This document shows positions 10,007-17,334 of a DNA stretch of 64,000 nucleotides, in pieces; the stretch's first letter is position 1, and every line of letters begins with the position of its first letter. Position numbers and translations under genes: made by a program. The DNA is taken from positions 62,001-126,000 of the forward strand of contig NZ_SLXA01000005.1 of NCBI RefSeq assembly GCF_004340975.1. The letters are read 5' to 3'. Below the pieces are notes generated by a model that did no database searches, was not told the DNA's origin, and worked only from the letters and a program-made list of their open reading frames with translations. The DNA is from Frisingicoccus caecimuris (GTDB lineage Bacteria > Bacillota > Clostridia > Lachnospirales > Lachnospiraceae).

Positions 10007-12271
10007 ATGGAAGATAAATTACTGGGATACATGCAATGGCCGGAAATCGAGGCGATCATTTATTCGGAGCATGACCGACCGAAGCAGATTTTAGGTCCTC
10101 ATAAGGTGGATGAGGGTGTTCTTGTGCAGGCCTATTTTCCAGGGGCAGAAAAGTGTGAGATTCTTGTGAAAGGACAGGAAGCTGTGGAGATGCGGGAAGT
10201 AGATGAGGATTATTTTGCTGTTCTGCTTTCTGAAGAAACGATTCCCGTTTATCATTATCGTGTGACTTATGGGGAAGATCACACAGTAAAATGTCGGGAC
10301 CCTTACGCTTTTCCGGCAACGATCCAGATTGAAGATATTAAGAAGTTTCAGGCTGGCATTCACTATGAAGTTTATAAAGTTCTCGGTGCCCATCCGATGA
10401 CGGTTCAGGGGGTAAAAGGTGTTCGGTTTGCTGTATGGGCGCCAAAGGCTATCCGTGTCAGCGTTGTCGGTGATTTCAACCAGTGGGATGGAAGGCGGCA
10501 TCCGATGCAGCGCCGTGACGGTGATATCCATGAATTATTTATTCCTGGCCTGAAAGAGGGAGAAATTTACAAATATGAGATCAAGGTAAAAGGCGATACC
10601 GTTGTCTTAAAATCTGATCCGTATGGAACGTTGATGCAAATGCGTCCGGATAATGCTTCAGTTATTTATAATATTGAAAAACGCTATAAATGGCAGGATG
10701 CATCCTGGATGTCTCAGAGGAAAAAGCTGGCCAAAAAAGAAAAGCCGGAATTTGTCTATGAACTTCATCTGGCGGGGTTTATGCGTCCGGATGCTGTCAT
10801 TGAGACAGATGAGGATGGTAATGAGACGATCGTAAAACCGGCCGGATTTTATAATTACAGGGAATTGGCAGAAAAAGTGACGGATTATGTGACGGATATG
10901 GGATACACTCACGTAGAACTTATGCCTGTTATGGAACATCCGCTGGATGAATCCTGGGGCTATCAGGTGACGGGTTACTATGCACCGACTTCACGTTATG
11001 GAACACCGGAAGATTTTATGTATTTTGTGGATTACCTTCATCAGCATAACATCGGGGTTATTCTGGACTGGGTGCCGGCCCATTTTCCGCGGGATTTAAA
11101 TGGACTGGCTCGATTTGACGGCGGCCCGCTCTATGAGCATCCGGATCCACGGCGGGGAGAACATCCTCATTGGGGAACATTGATCTTTGATTATGGCCGG
11201 AAAGAGGTAAGTAATTTCCTTATTGCCAATGCCATGTACTGGGTGGAGCAGTACCATGTGGATGGACTGCGCATGGATGCGGTGGCTTCCATGCTTTATT
11301 TGGATTACGGTCGGAATGACGGTGAATGGGTACCTAATATGTATGGCGGCAAGGAACATCTGGAAGCTATTGAGTTCTTGAAACATTTGAATTCCATGAT
11401 GAAAAAACGCAATCCGGAAGTTCAGATGATTGCGGAAGAGTCGACAGCTTGGCCGAAGGTGACCGGAGCAGTTGAAGAGGACAGCCTTGGCTTTGATATG
11501 AAGTGGAATATGGGCTGGATGAACGATTTTCTTGGTTATATGGCACTGGATCCATTATTCCGAAAGGGTGCCTATGGACAGCTCTTGTTCAGCATGATTT
11601 ATGCTTACAGTGAAAAATTTATGCTTGTTTTATCCCATGATGAGGTCGTTCACGGCAAAGGTTCCATGATTGGAAAAATGCCGGGTGAATATAAAGATAA
11701 GTTTGCGAATCTGCGGGCAGCCTATGGTTTTATGGTGTGCCATCCGGGAAAGAAGCTTTTGTTCATGGGTCAGGATTTTGCCCAGTTTACGGAATTTAAT
11801 GAGGGCAAGAGCCTGGAATGGTTCATGCTGAAACATGAAATGCATAAAAAGATGCAGGATTATATGCGGGAACTGGTTCATTTTTATAAGGAATATCCGG
11901 CGCTCTATGCCCTGGATGATGAACCGGAAGGCTTTGAATGGATCAATAATATATCGGCGGATGAGAGCATCGTCGTATTTACACGCAAGACATCGAAAAA
12001 AGACGAAACCTTGCTGGTAGTCTGCAATTTCACACCGGTCGTACGAAAGAACTATAAAATTGGTGTGCCGTTCCGTGGAAAATTCAAAGAGATCTTTAAC
12101 AGTGATGCGGTGAAATTCGGCGGTGAAGGTAATGTGAATCCAAGATTAAAACAATCAAAGGCCGAAGAATGTGATGGTCGGGACGATTCAATTAAAATAA
12201 TTGTGCCGCCACTGGGGATCAGTATTTTTAAGTGCACCCCATTGGCTCCGGCGAAAAAACGTAAGAAATAA
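10007..12271 (+). CDS. glgB: 1,4-alpha-glucan branching enzyme
   Basis: GH13 enzyme that introduces alpha-1,6 branches into glycogen. 754 residues: N-terminal extra domain (1-120), CBM48-type beta domain (FAVWAPKAIRVSVVGDFNQW, about 143-162), a GH13 barrel and a C-terminal beta domain. Catalytic motifs are visible: DGLRMDAVASMLYLDYGR (nucleophile Asp, about 422), MIAEESTAWP (acid/base Glu, about 475) and LSHDEVVHGKGSM (about 542-554). AAGGAGG at 9993-9999 is 7 bases before the ATG at 10007, better than an in-frame GTG at 9962. No other glycogen gene is nearby. A two-way terminator separates it from thiH. Confidence 0.95.
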   Translation: MEDKLLGYMQWPEIEAIIYSEHDRPKQILGPHKVDEGVLVQAYFPGAEKCEILVKGQEAVEMREVDEDYFAVLLSEETIPVYHYRVTYGEDHTVKCRDPYAFPATIQIEDIKKFQAGIHYEVYKVLGAHPMTVQGVKGVRFAVWAPKAIRVSVVGDFNQWDGRRHPMQRRDGDIHELFIPGLKEGEIYKYEIKVKGDTVVLKSDPYGTLMQMRPDNASVIYNIEKRYKWQDASWMSQRKKLAKKEKPEFVYELHLAGFMRPDAVIETDEDGNETIVKPAGFYNYRELAEKVTDYVTDMGYTHVELMPVMEHPLDESWGYQVTGYYAPTSRYGTPEDFMYFVDYLHQHNIGVILDWVPAHFPRDLNGLARFDGGPLYEHPDPRRGEHPHWGTLIFDYGRKEVSNFLIANAMYWVEQYHVDGLRMDAVASMLYLDYGRNDGEWVPNMYGGKEHLEAIEFLKHLNSMMKKRNPEVQMIAEESTAWPKVTGAVEEDSLGFDMKWNMGWMNDFLGYMALDPLFRKGAYGQLLFSMIYAYSEKFMLVLSHDEVVHGKGSMIGKMPGEYKDKFANLRAAYGFMVCHPGKKLLFMGQDFAQFTEFNEGKSLEWFMLKHEMHKKMQDYMRELVHFYKEYPALYALDDEPEGFEWINNISADESIVVFTRKTSKKDETLLVVCNFTPVVRKNYKIGVPFRGKFKEIFNSDAVKFGGEGNVNPRLKQSKAEECDGRDDSIKIIVPPLGISIFKCTPLAPAKKRKK

Positions 12272-12300
12272 ATCTTGTAAATGATAGTTTTAGTCAATAA

Positions 12301-12346
12301 AAAGGTGGAATCAAATATCAATCCTTGGTTCCACCTTTTGTTTTTT
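12301..12346. terminator. Bidirectional terminator between glgB and thiH
   Basis: Perfect arms AAAGGTGGAA (12301-12310) and TTCCACCTTT (12329-12338), with TTTTGTTTTTT on the plus strand and a T run (from the A run at 12298-12303) on the minus strand. It serves both convergent genes. Confidence 0.88.
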
Positions 12347-12351
12347 CAAAT

Positions 12352-13506
12352 TTATACCCACAGATAATCGGTATATACCGGCTGTAATCCATGATTTAAG
12401 ATGGCCTGATGGACCTCGGTGACGCTCCTCGGGTCGGAGATTTCAAACTGTTCGTCACCCTTGGCTTCTTCCTCGTGGCCGCCGACACCGACACTGACGC
12501 CGGCAGAGATTTTTGTGGCCGCCATGCCGATGACATTGTCACGAAAGCCGGCCCGTTCCCTGGTAGAAATAGTGATTCCGGCAAAAGGCATAAAGAGACG
12601 ATAGGCCAGCATGACCTGCAAAAGCTGTGGTTCATGTACGTCATTTGGATTATTATCCGCGTTATTCACATAAGGTCTGAGACGCGGCGTAGAGAAAGAA
12701 ATCTCAGCATGAGGATATTTTTGCTGAATGTAGTAGGCATGCATTCCCGAAGCAAAGGCATCCTTTCGGAAATCATCAAGTCCTAAAAGAGCGCCGAAGG
12801 ATACACCCCGCATACCGCCCATTAAAGCCCGTTCCTGGGCATTCAGACGGTATGGATACACCCGCTTTGGACCGCTTGGGTGCATTTGTTCATATTTGAC
12901 CGGATTATAGGTTTCCTGGTAAACGCTGACAAAGTCGGCGCCGCATTCGTGAAGATAGCGGTATTCGTCCGAGTTCAGCGGATAGATTTCGATACCGATG
13001 GTGGAAAAATATTTACGGGCCAGCTTTAAGGCTTCGCCGATATATTCCACATCTGACATACGGCGGGATTCACCGGTGAGGATAAGAATTTCTTTTAAGC
13101 CGGTCCTGGCGATGGTCGCCAGTTCGTGGTCAATTTCTTCATAGGTCAGTTTGGCTCGGTGGATTTTATTTTTACAGTTGAATCCGCAGTAGACACATTC
13201 GTTTTCACAATAATTGGCGATGTAGAGCGGCGTGAACATGCATATTGAATTACCAAAGTGTTTCCGGGTTTCGTACTGAGCCTTATGAGCCATTTCTTCA
13301 AGAAAAGGGAATGCGGCCGGGGAGAGCAGAGCGGCGAAATCTTCCGGGCTCAGAATATCTTTAGCAAGGGCCGAGCGGACGTCTGCTTCGGTATAACGAT
13401 GATAATCGTAATGTTCCATAGCCTTCAGAACTTTGTCCATAATGTCGGAATCCACGGCTTCCATTGTATCCAGGTACTTCATATGGTCTGTTGCTGTGAC
13501 TTTCAT
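12352..13506 (-). CDS. thiH: 2-iminoacetate synthase (radical SAM, tyrosine lyase)
   Basis: Splits tyrosine to dehydroglycine and p-cresol, supplying the glycine-derived unit of the thiamin thiazole in anaerobes. 384 residues. Radical SAM motif CENECVYCGF (CX3CX2C, about residues 98-105) follows the ThiH-type FTPLYIANY; MRGVSFGALLGL and the C-terminal domain match the ThiH/HydG family. The gene lies directly after thiG in a thiS-thiF-thiG-thiH order, which supports ThiH over HydG or NosL. Presence of ThiH rather than glycine oxidase ThiO suits an anaerobe. Confidence 0.95.
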   Translation of the reverse strand: MKVTATDHMKYLDTMEAVDSDIMDKVLKAMEHYDYHRYTEADVRSALAKDILSPEDFAALLSPAAFPFLEEMAHKAQYETRKHFGNSICMFTPLYIANYCENECVYCGFNCKNKIHRAKLTYEEIDHELATIARTGLKEILILTGESRRMSDVEYIGEALKLARKYFSTIGIEIYPLNSDEYRYLHECGADFVSVYQETYNPVKYEQMHPSGPKRVYPYRLNAQERALMGGMRGVSFGALLGLDDFRKDAFASGMHAYYIQQKYPHAEISFSTPRLRPYVNNADNNPNDVHEPQLLQVMLAYRLFMPFAGITISTRERAGFRDNVIGMAATKISAGVSVGVGGHEEEAKGDEQFEISDPRSVTEVHQAILNHGLQPVYTDYLWV

Positions 13507-13518
13507 ATTCTGCGCCTC

Positions 13519-14286
13519 CTAATTTTCCATAAAGCCCGTCAGAGGGCTGGATGCTTCACCGCGAAATTCAAGAACCCGTCCCGGCCGGGAAAGGTAAGCC
13601 AGACGTCCGGCTTCAATAGCCAGTTTAAAAGCTTTCGCCATGGACGCCACATCTCCGGCAGTGGCAATGGCTGTATTTGCCATGACTGCATCAACGCCAA
13701 GTTCCATGGCTTCACAGGCCTGGGAAGGACGTCCGATACCGGCATCTACAATAATTGGAAGGTCGATTTCTTCTACGATCATTTTTACAAAATCACGGGT
13801 GCAAAGACCTTTATTGCTGCCAATCGGAGCTCCGAGAGGCATGATCGCCGAAGCTCCGGCATCTCTTAAAGACCGGGCAGCTACCAAATCCGGCATCATA
13901 TATGGCATGACAATAAAACCTTCTTTGGCCAGAATTTCTGTAGCTTTGATGGTTTCGTAGTTATCCGGCATTAAATATTTGGATTCATGGATGACTTCGA
14001 TTTTTACAAAATCACCACAGCCCAGTTCTCTGGAAAGACGGGCAATACGTACAGCTTCTTCTGCGGTTCTGGCACCGGAAGTATTCGGCAGGAGAGTGAT
14101 TCCCTCTGGCATATAATCCAGAATGTTTTCTTTTCCGCCGGCATTGGCACGGCGAAGCGCCAGGGTGGCCATTTCGACACCGCCATTTTCAATGACAGCT
14201 TTTGTCATTTCTAAAGAAAATTTTCCCGAGCCTAAAATAAAACGGGAGTTAAATTCATGTCCTCCGATGATTAATGTATCTTTCAT
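13519..14286 (-). CDS. thiG: Thiazole synthase
   Basis: Condenses deoxyxylulose phosphate, dehydroglycine and ThiS-thiocarboxylate sulfur into thiazole phosphate. 255 residues, normal length. The N-terminal [19 protein letters not shown], the Schiff-base lysine region GDFVKIEVI (about residue 98) and the phosphate-binding [18 protein letters not shown] (about 188-205) identify it. It is 12 bases from thiH and 25 from thiF, on one minus-strand operon. Confidence 0.96.
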   Translation of the reverse strand: MKDTLIIGGHEFNSRFILGSGKFSLEMTKAVIENGGVEMATLALRRANAGGKENILDYMPEGITLLPNTSGARTAEEAVRIARLSRELGCGDFVKIEVIHESKYLMPDNYETIKATEILAKEGFIVMPYMMPDLVAARSLRDAGASAIMPLGAPIGSNKGLCTRDFVKMIVEEIDLPIIVDAGIGRPSQACEAMELGVDAVMANTAIATAGDVASMAKAFKLAIEAGRLAYLSRPGRVLEFRGEASSPLTGFMEN

Positions 14287-14311
14287 TTGATGTTTCCTCC
14301 AGTCAAAAAAT

Positions 14312-14944
14312 TTATACTTCTGTAATCCCTAAAAGCAGCCGCAGCGCCATATTGGCTTCGTGGGCTGCACAAATCTGAACCCGGGGCGCCATAAGTGTAC
14401 CAACGGATTCGATGTCTGATACCCTGTCGCCGCACAGATAGAGATTTTTCATCACCTTTTCTGTTCGAATCGTGTTGGAACTTCCGTAACCGGCCATTCC
14501 CGAACCGGAAAGAATGGGAAGTCCCGGACAGTTTTCCAGCAGACTGTTGACAAGTTCAGCCTTGGCTTCAGGTTTGTCAAAAGCCTCGCAGACCAAGTCA
14601 CAGTCTTTAAAGAGCTTCGGCGCATTTTCTCCGGTAATCCGCATACAGCGTGTATCCAGATGAATAAATGGATTAGCCTGTAAAATCAAATCCTTAAGGG
14701 CTTCTGATTTTGGTATTCCAAGATGGGAAACCATATAGTGCTGCCGGTTTAGATTGCTTGGCTCTACACGGTCAAAGTCAATCAGCAGGAGATGACCAAC
14801 ACCGCTGCGCGCCAGCATCATGGCAATGTTGGAACCTAAACCGCCAAGGCCGGCAATACCCACATGAGCTTTTGCCAGTGTATCAAACACCTGCTGTCCA
14901 TGCCGTTCAATGAGCATGGCGTCATAATCTTTTTTAGTGATCAT
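14312..14944 (-). CDS. thiF: Sulfur carrier protein ThiS adenylyltransferase
   Basis: E1-like enzyme that adenylates the C-terminus of ThiS so it can receive sulfur. 210 residues, the short clostridial form without a rhodanese domain. The ATP-binding [19 protein letters not shown] (about residues 30-48) and the [15 protein letters not shown] motif with the catalytic Asp/Arg (about 55-69) are intact. The zinc CXXC pairs of larger MoeB-type E1 enzymes are not visible. Its ATG shares one base with the thiS TGA (TGATG), so the two are translationally coupled. Confidence 0.93.
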   Translation of the reverse strand: MITKKDYDAMLIERHGQQVFDTLAKAHVGIAGLGGLGSNIAMMLARSGVGHLLLIDFDRVEPSNLNRQHYMVSHLGIPKSEALKDLILQANPFIHLDTRCMRITGENAPKLFKDCDLVCEAFDKPEAKAELVNSLLENCPGLPILSGSGMAGYGSSNTIRTEKVMKNLYLCGDRVSDIESVGTLMAPRVQICAAHEANMALRLLLGITEV

Positions 14945-15138
14945 CAGCCACCTCCAACGAAATGAACAATTTCCAGTGTATCCGCCTCAGTAAGCATGAT
15001 GGCGTCATAGGTCTGTTTCGGGACAATATCCCCATTGCGTTCTACGGCAATACGTCCGGTTGAATAACCGGATTTCTCCAGAAACTCTTTCAATGAAACG
15101 GGTTCGGTAAGGGTAACGATTTCTCCGTTGACTTTCAT
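14944..15138 (-). CDS. thiS: Sulfur carrier protein
   Basis: Small ubiquitin-fold protein that carries sulfur as a C-terminal thiocarboxylate for ThiG. 64 residues, starting MKVNGEIVTL and ending in the required diglycine tail (IVHFVGGG). An AAAGGAGG box 6 bases upstream fixes the start at 15138; a longer reading to 15213 would run through the upstream hairpin and is rejected. First gene of thiS-thiF-thiG-thiH. Confidence 0.92.
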   Translation of the reverse strand: MKVNGEIVTLTEPVSLKEFLEKSGYSTGRIAVERNGDIVPKQTYDAIMLTEADTLEIVHFVGGG

Positions 15139-15160
15139 AGAAATACCTCCTTTATCCTTT

Positions 15161-15213
15161 TTTAAACACAAAAAGGGATACACCCGCGGTGGTGTACCCC
15201 TTTTATAAAGCAT
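15161..15213 (-). terminator. Hairpin between argH and thiS (terminator or thiS leader)
   Basis: On the minus strand, arms AAAAGGGGTACACC and GGTGTATCCCTTTT (plus-strand 15191-15204 and 15171-15184) pair with one G-T wobble around a small GC-rich loop, followed by TTTTTGTGTTT. It can end argH transcription, or attenuate thiS, whose start is 33 bases downstream. No TPP-riboswitch core was found in the 125-base gap. Confidence 0.65.
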
Positions 15214-15263
15214 TTGCTAAATAAACTTAACGAATCCATATTATTTTTCCAAAAAATAAAATA

Positions 15264-16655
15264 TCACAAAGCCGGTGTCCTGTCAAGATATTCCTTTTCA
15301 AGAGCAAGCACGTTTTTCATAGCTTCCACACCCGGAGCGCCGATGGTATTTCGGGTGTTGACGCAGGTCTCAAGGGAGATAGCTTCATAAATATCCTCTT
15401 CAAATACCGGACTGATCATCTTATATTCTTCCAGTGTCAGATCATCCAGGGCCTTATTATTTTCAATGCCGTAGAGAACGAGCTGGCCGATGATACCATG
15501 AGCGTCACGGAAAGGTACGCCATGTTTAACAAGATAATCGGCGGCATCGGTGGCGTTGGTGAAACCGTTGCGGGCACTTTTTGCCATGGCAGGTTTGTTG
15601 ATTTTCATTGTTTGAATCATGCCGGTAAACAGTTTGATACAGCCCTTGGTCGTGTCAATGGCGTCAAAGGTCAGTTCTTTATCTTCCTGCATGTCTTTAT
15701 TATAAGCCAGCGGCAGTCCTTTCATTGTTGTGAGAAGGGACATGAGAGCACCGTAAACCCGGCCAGTTTTCCCGCGGACAAGTTCAGCGATATCCGGATT
15801 CTTTTTCTGAGGCATAATACTGCTTCCTGTGGAATAGGCGTCATCCAGTTCAATAAACTGATATTCATTGGTATTCCAGACAATGATCTCTTCAGAGAAA
15901 CGGCTCAGATGCATCATTATGGTGGAAAGAGCGCCTAAAAGCTCGATAAGGTAATCTCTGTCCGATACGGAATCCATACTGTTTAAGGTTGGACCATCAA
16001 ATCCGAGAAGTTCCGCTGTGCAGGCCCGGTCCAATGGATAAGTTGTTCCGGCCAGTGCGCCCGCGCCGAGAGGGCATGTGTTCATACGTTTATAAATATC
16101 AGCCAGACGGCTCCGGTCCCGTTTGAACATTTCAAAATAGGCGCCGAAATGGTGGGCCAGTGTTAATGGCTGAGCTTTTTGAAGATGAGTAAATCCGGGC
16201 ATGAAGGTTGATGTGTTTTTTTCCATAATGGACAAAATAACGGTGAGCAGATCACGGAGGAGCGCGTCACATTCTTTGATCTCATCCCGGGTATACAGCT
16301 TCATATCAAGAGCAACCTGATCGTTGCGGCTCCGTCCGGTATGAAGCTTTTTGCCGGTTTCGCCGGTGCGTTCAATGAGCATGGCTTCCACAAAGCTGTG
16401 GATATCCTCGTAGGCCGGGGAGATTACCAGTGCACCTTCGGCAATTTCGTTTTTTATATCTTTCAGAGCGGCAATGATCGTATCCCGTTCTTCATCTGTT
16501 AAAATCTGCTGTTTGGCCAGCATAGTCACGTGAGCGATGCTGCCGTCAATATCCTGTTTATAAAATTTCTGGTCAAAGGAAATCGATGCATTGAAGTTAT
16601 GTACAAGTTTATCTGTCTGCTTAGTAAAGCGTCCGCCCCATAATTTTAATTCCAT
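15264..16655 (-). CDS. argH: Argininosuccinate lyase
   Basis: Last step of arginine synthesis, splitting argininosuccinate to arginine and fumarate. 463 residues, normal. The superfamily signature [16 protein letters not shown] (about residues 278-293) contains the catalytic serine loop; N-terminal [20 protein letters not shown] and the [14 protein letters not shown] motif (about 106-119) are specific for ArgH. No argG is adjacent. The upstream region holds a -10 (TATAAT, minus strand, 16680-16675) and an ARG-box-like sequence. Confidence 0.96.
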   Translation of the reverse strand: MELKLWGGRFTKQTDKLVHNFNASISFDQKFYKQDIDGSIAHVTMLAKQQILTDEERDTIIAALKDIKNEIAEGALVISPAYEDIHSFVEAMLIERTGETGKKLHTGRSRNDQVALDMKLYTRDEIKECDALLRDLLTVILSIMEKNTSTFMPGFTHLQKAQPLTLAHHFGAYFEMFKRDRSRLADIYKRMNTCPLGAGALAGTTYPLDRACTAELLGFDGPTLNSMDSVSDRDYLIELLGALSTIMMHLSRFSEEIIVWNTNEYQFIELDDAYSTGSSIMPQKKNPDIAELVRGKTGRVYGALMSLLTTMKGLPLAYNKDMQEDKELTFDAIDTTKGCIKLFTGMIQTMKINKPAMAKSARNGFTNATDAADYLVKHGVPFRDAHGIIGQLVLYGIENNKALDDLTLEEYKMISPVFEEDIYEAISLETCVNTRNTIGAPGVEAMKNVLALEKEYLDRTPAL

Positions 16656-16709
16656 ATTGGATTCACTTCTTTCTATTATATAGTGTATGTCTTCACAATA
16701 TTAGCTTAT

Positions 16710-16727
16710 TTTGCATGAAAATGCAAG
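16710..16727 (-). promoter_or_regulatory. ARG-box-like sequence upstream of argH
   Basis: Read on the plus strand, the 18 bases TTTGCATGAAAATGCAAG match the Bacillus ARG-box consensus as I recall it (CATGAATAAAAATKCAAK) at 14 of 18 positions. They contain a perfect 6-4-6 inverted repeat TTGCAT-GAAA-ATGCAA. The site lies about 30 bases upstream of the argH -10, next to the -35 region, where an ArgR/AhrC repressor could act. Confidence 0.45.
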
Positions 16728-16751
16728 AAATATTCAGAGTAAAATTACATC

Positions 16752-16780
16752 TTTACAATAAAAATTGTCTATGATATAAT
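16752..16780 (+). promoter_or_regulatory. rpsO promoter
   Basis: TTTACA (16752-16757), exact 17-base spacer, TATAAT (16775-16780). It leaves an untranslated leader of about 85 bases before rpsO. Confidence 0.75.
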
Positions 16781-16797
16781 ATGGCGGTATGAGTAAT

Positions 16798-16850
16798 AAC
16801 CCGTGTTCGGATGTGGGAGACTCCAACCCGTTCTTAGCACGAGGCATTTC
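16798..16850 (+). promoter_or_regulatory. Candidate S15 leader (autoregulatory RNA)
   Basis: The rpsO leader holds short complementary segments: CGTG (16802-16805) with CACG (16838-16841), CGG (16808-16810) with CCG (16828-16830), and an alternative GGG (16815-16817) with CCC (16827-16829). S15 leaders in several bacteria fold into short junctions or pseudoknots bound by S15 itself. The fold here is my reading, not a computed structure. Confidence 0.4.
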
Positions 16851-16872
16851 AAAATTTAGGAGGAAATACACT

Positions 16873-17139
16873 ATGATTACATCAGAGATGAAGAAAGAAA
16901 TCATCGCTACTTATGGAAGAACACCGGAAGATACAGGTTCACCGGAAGTTCAGATCGCTTTATTAACAGCTCGAATCAGTGATTTGACAGAGCATCTGAA
17001 AGTACACAAAAAAGACCATCATTCCAGACGTGGTCTGTTAAAAATGGTTGGTCAGAGACGTGGTATGCTCGACTATCTCAAGAAGACAGATATCGAAAGA
17101 TACAGAGCTATCGTCCAGAAGTTAGGTTTAAGAAAATAA
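16873..17139 (+). CDS. rpsO: 30S ribosomal protein S15
   Basis: Primary 16S rRNA-binding protein of the small subunit platform. 88 residues, the usual length. The [17 protein letters not shown] stretch (about residues 18-34), [12 protein letters not shown] (about 45-56) and C-terminal [16 protein letters not shown] are diagnostic. AGGAGG at 16858-16863 fixes the ATG at 16873; an in-frame ATG at 16789 would run through the leader and is rejected. pnp follows, the classic rpsO-pnp order. Confidence 0.97.
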   Translation: MITSEMKKEIIATYGRTPEDTGSPEVQIALLTARISDLTEHLKVHKKDHHSRRGLLKMVGQRRGMLDYLKKTDIERYRAIVQKLGLRK

Positions 17140-17147
17140 TTTTAAAC

Positions 17148-17176
17148 AGTGGGATGGAGCTTTCCATCCCACTATT
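17148..17176 (+). terminator. Hairpin after rpsO, weak terminator
   Basis: Perfect 10-base arms AGTGGGATGG (17148-17157) and CCATCCCACT (17164-17173) with a 6-base loop, but only ATTTG follows. It may be a partial terminator or a 3'-end protector rather than a full stop, because no separate pnp promoter is evident. Confidence 0.6.
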
Positions 17177-17187
17177 TGCATCCAAAC

Positions 17188-17304
17188 TTTCACAGGAATC
17201 TTCTACTCGAGACCACTGAAAAGTATATGCCGCTGCCGGGAATTTCCCCGGAAAATTGTGCGGGGCATGTCTTTTTCAGTAGTTTCGATTGGCTTCCTGT
17301 GAAA
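17188..17304 (+). ncRNA. Long imperfect hairpin in the pnp 5' leader
   Basis: A 117-base stretch folds on itself by nested complementary arms: 17188-17198 with 17294-17304 (11 pairs, TTTCACAGGAA/TTCCTGTGAAA), 17207-17213 with 17282-17288 (7), 17215-17223 with 17272-17280 (9), 17225-17231 with 17264-17270 (7), and an apical CCGGG/CCCGG stem at 17236-17240/17247-17251. It ends 30 bases before the pnp start. No T tract follows, so it is not a terminator. PNPase autoregulation through a leader hairpin is known in E. coli; this structure is only analogous in position. Confidence 0.7.
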
Positions 17305-17334
17305 ATTATCAATATTTTTATAAGGAGATTGAAT

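Noticed and set aside
15171-15204. T-box-like ACCGCGG in the thiS leader
   Set aside because: The surrounding 125 bases are too short for a T-box stem I, and the GGTACC context of the T-box bulge is missing; it is explained as a hairpin arm.
17149-17334. In-frame upstream extension of pnp
   Set aside because: It starts inside the rpsO terminator and runs through the leader hairpin; the real start has TAAGGAGA and the conserved N-terminus.
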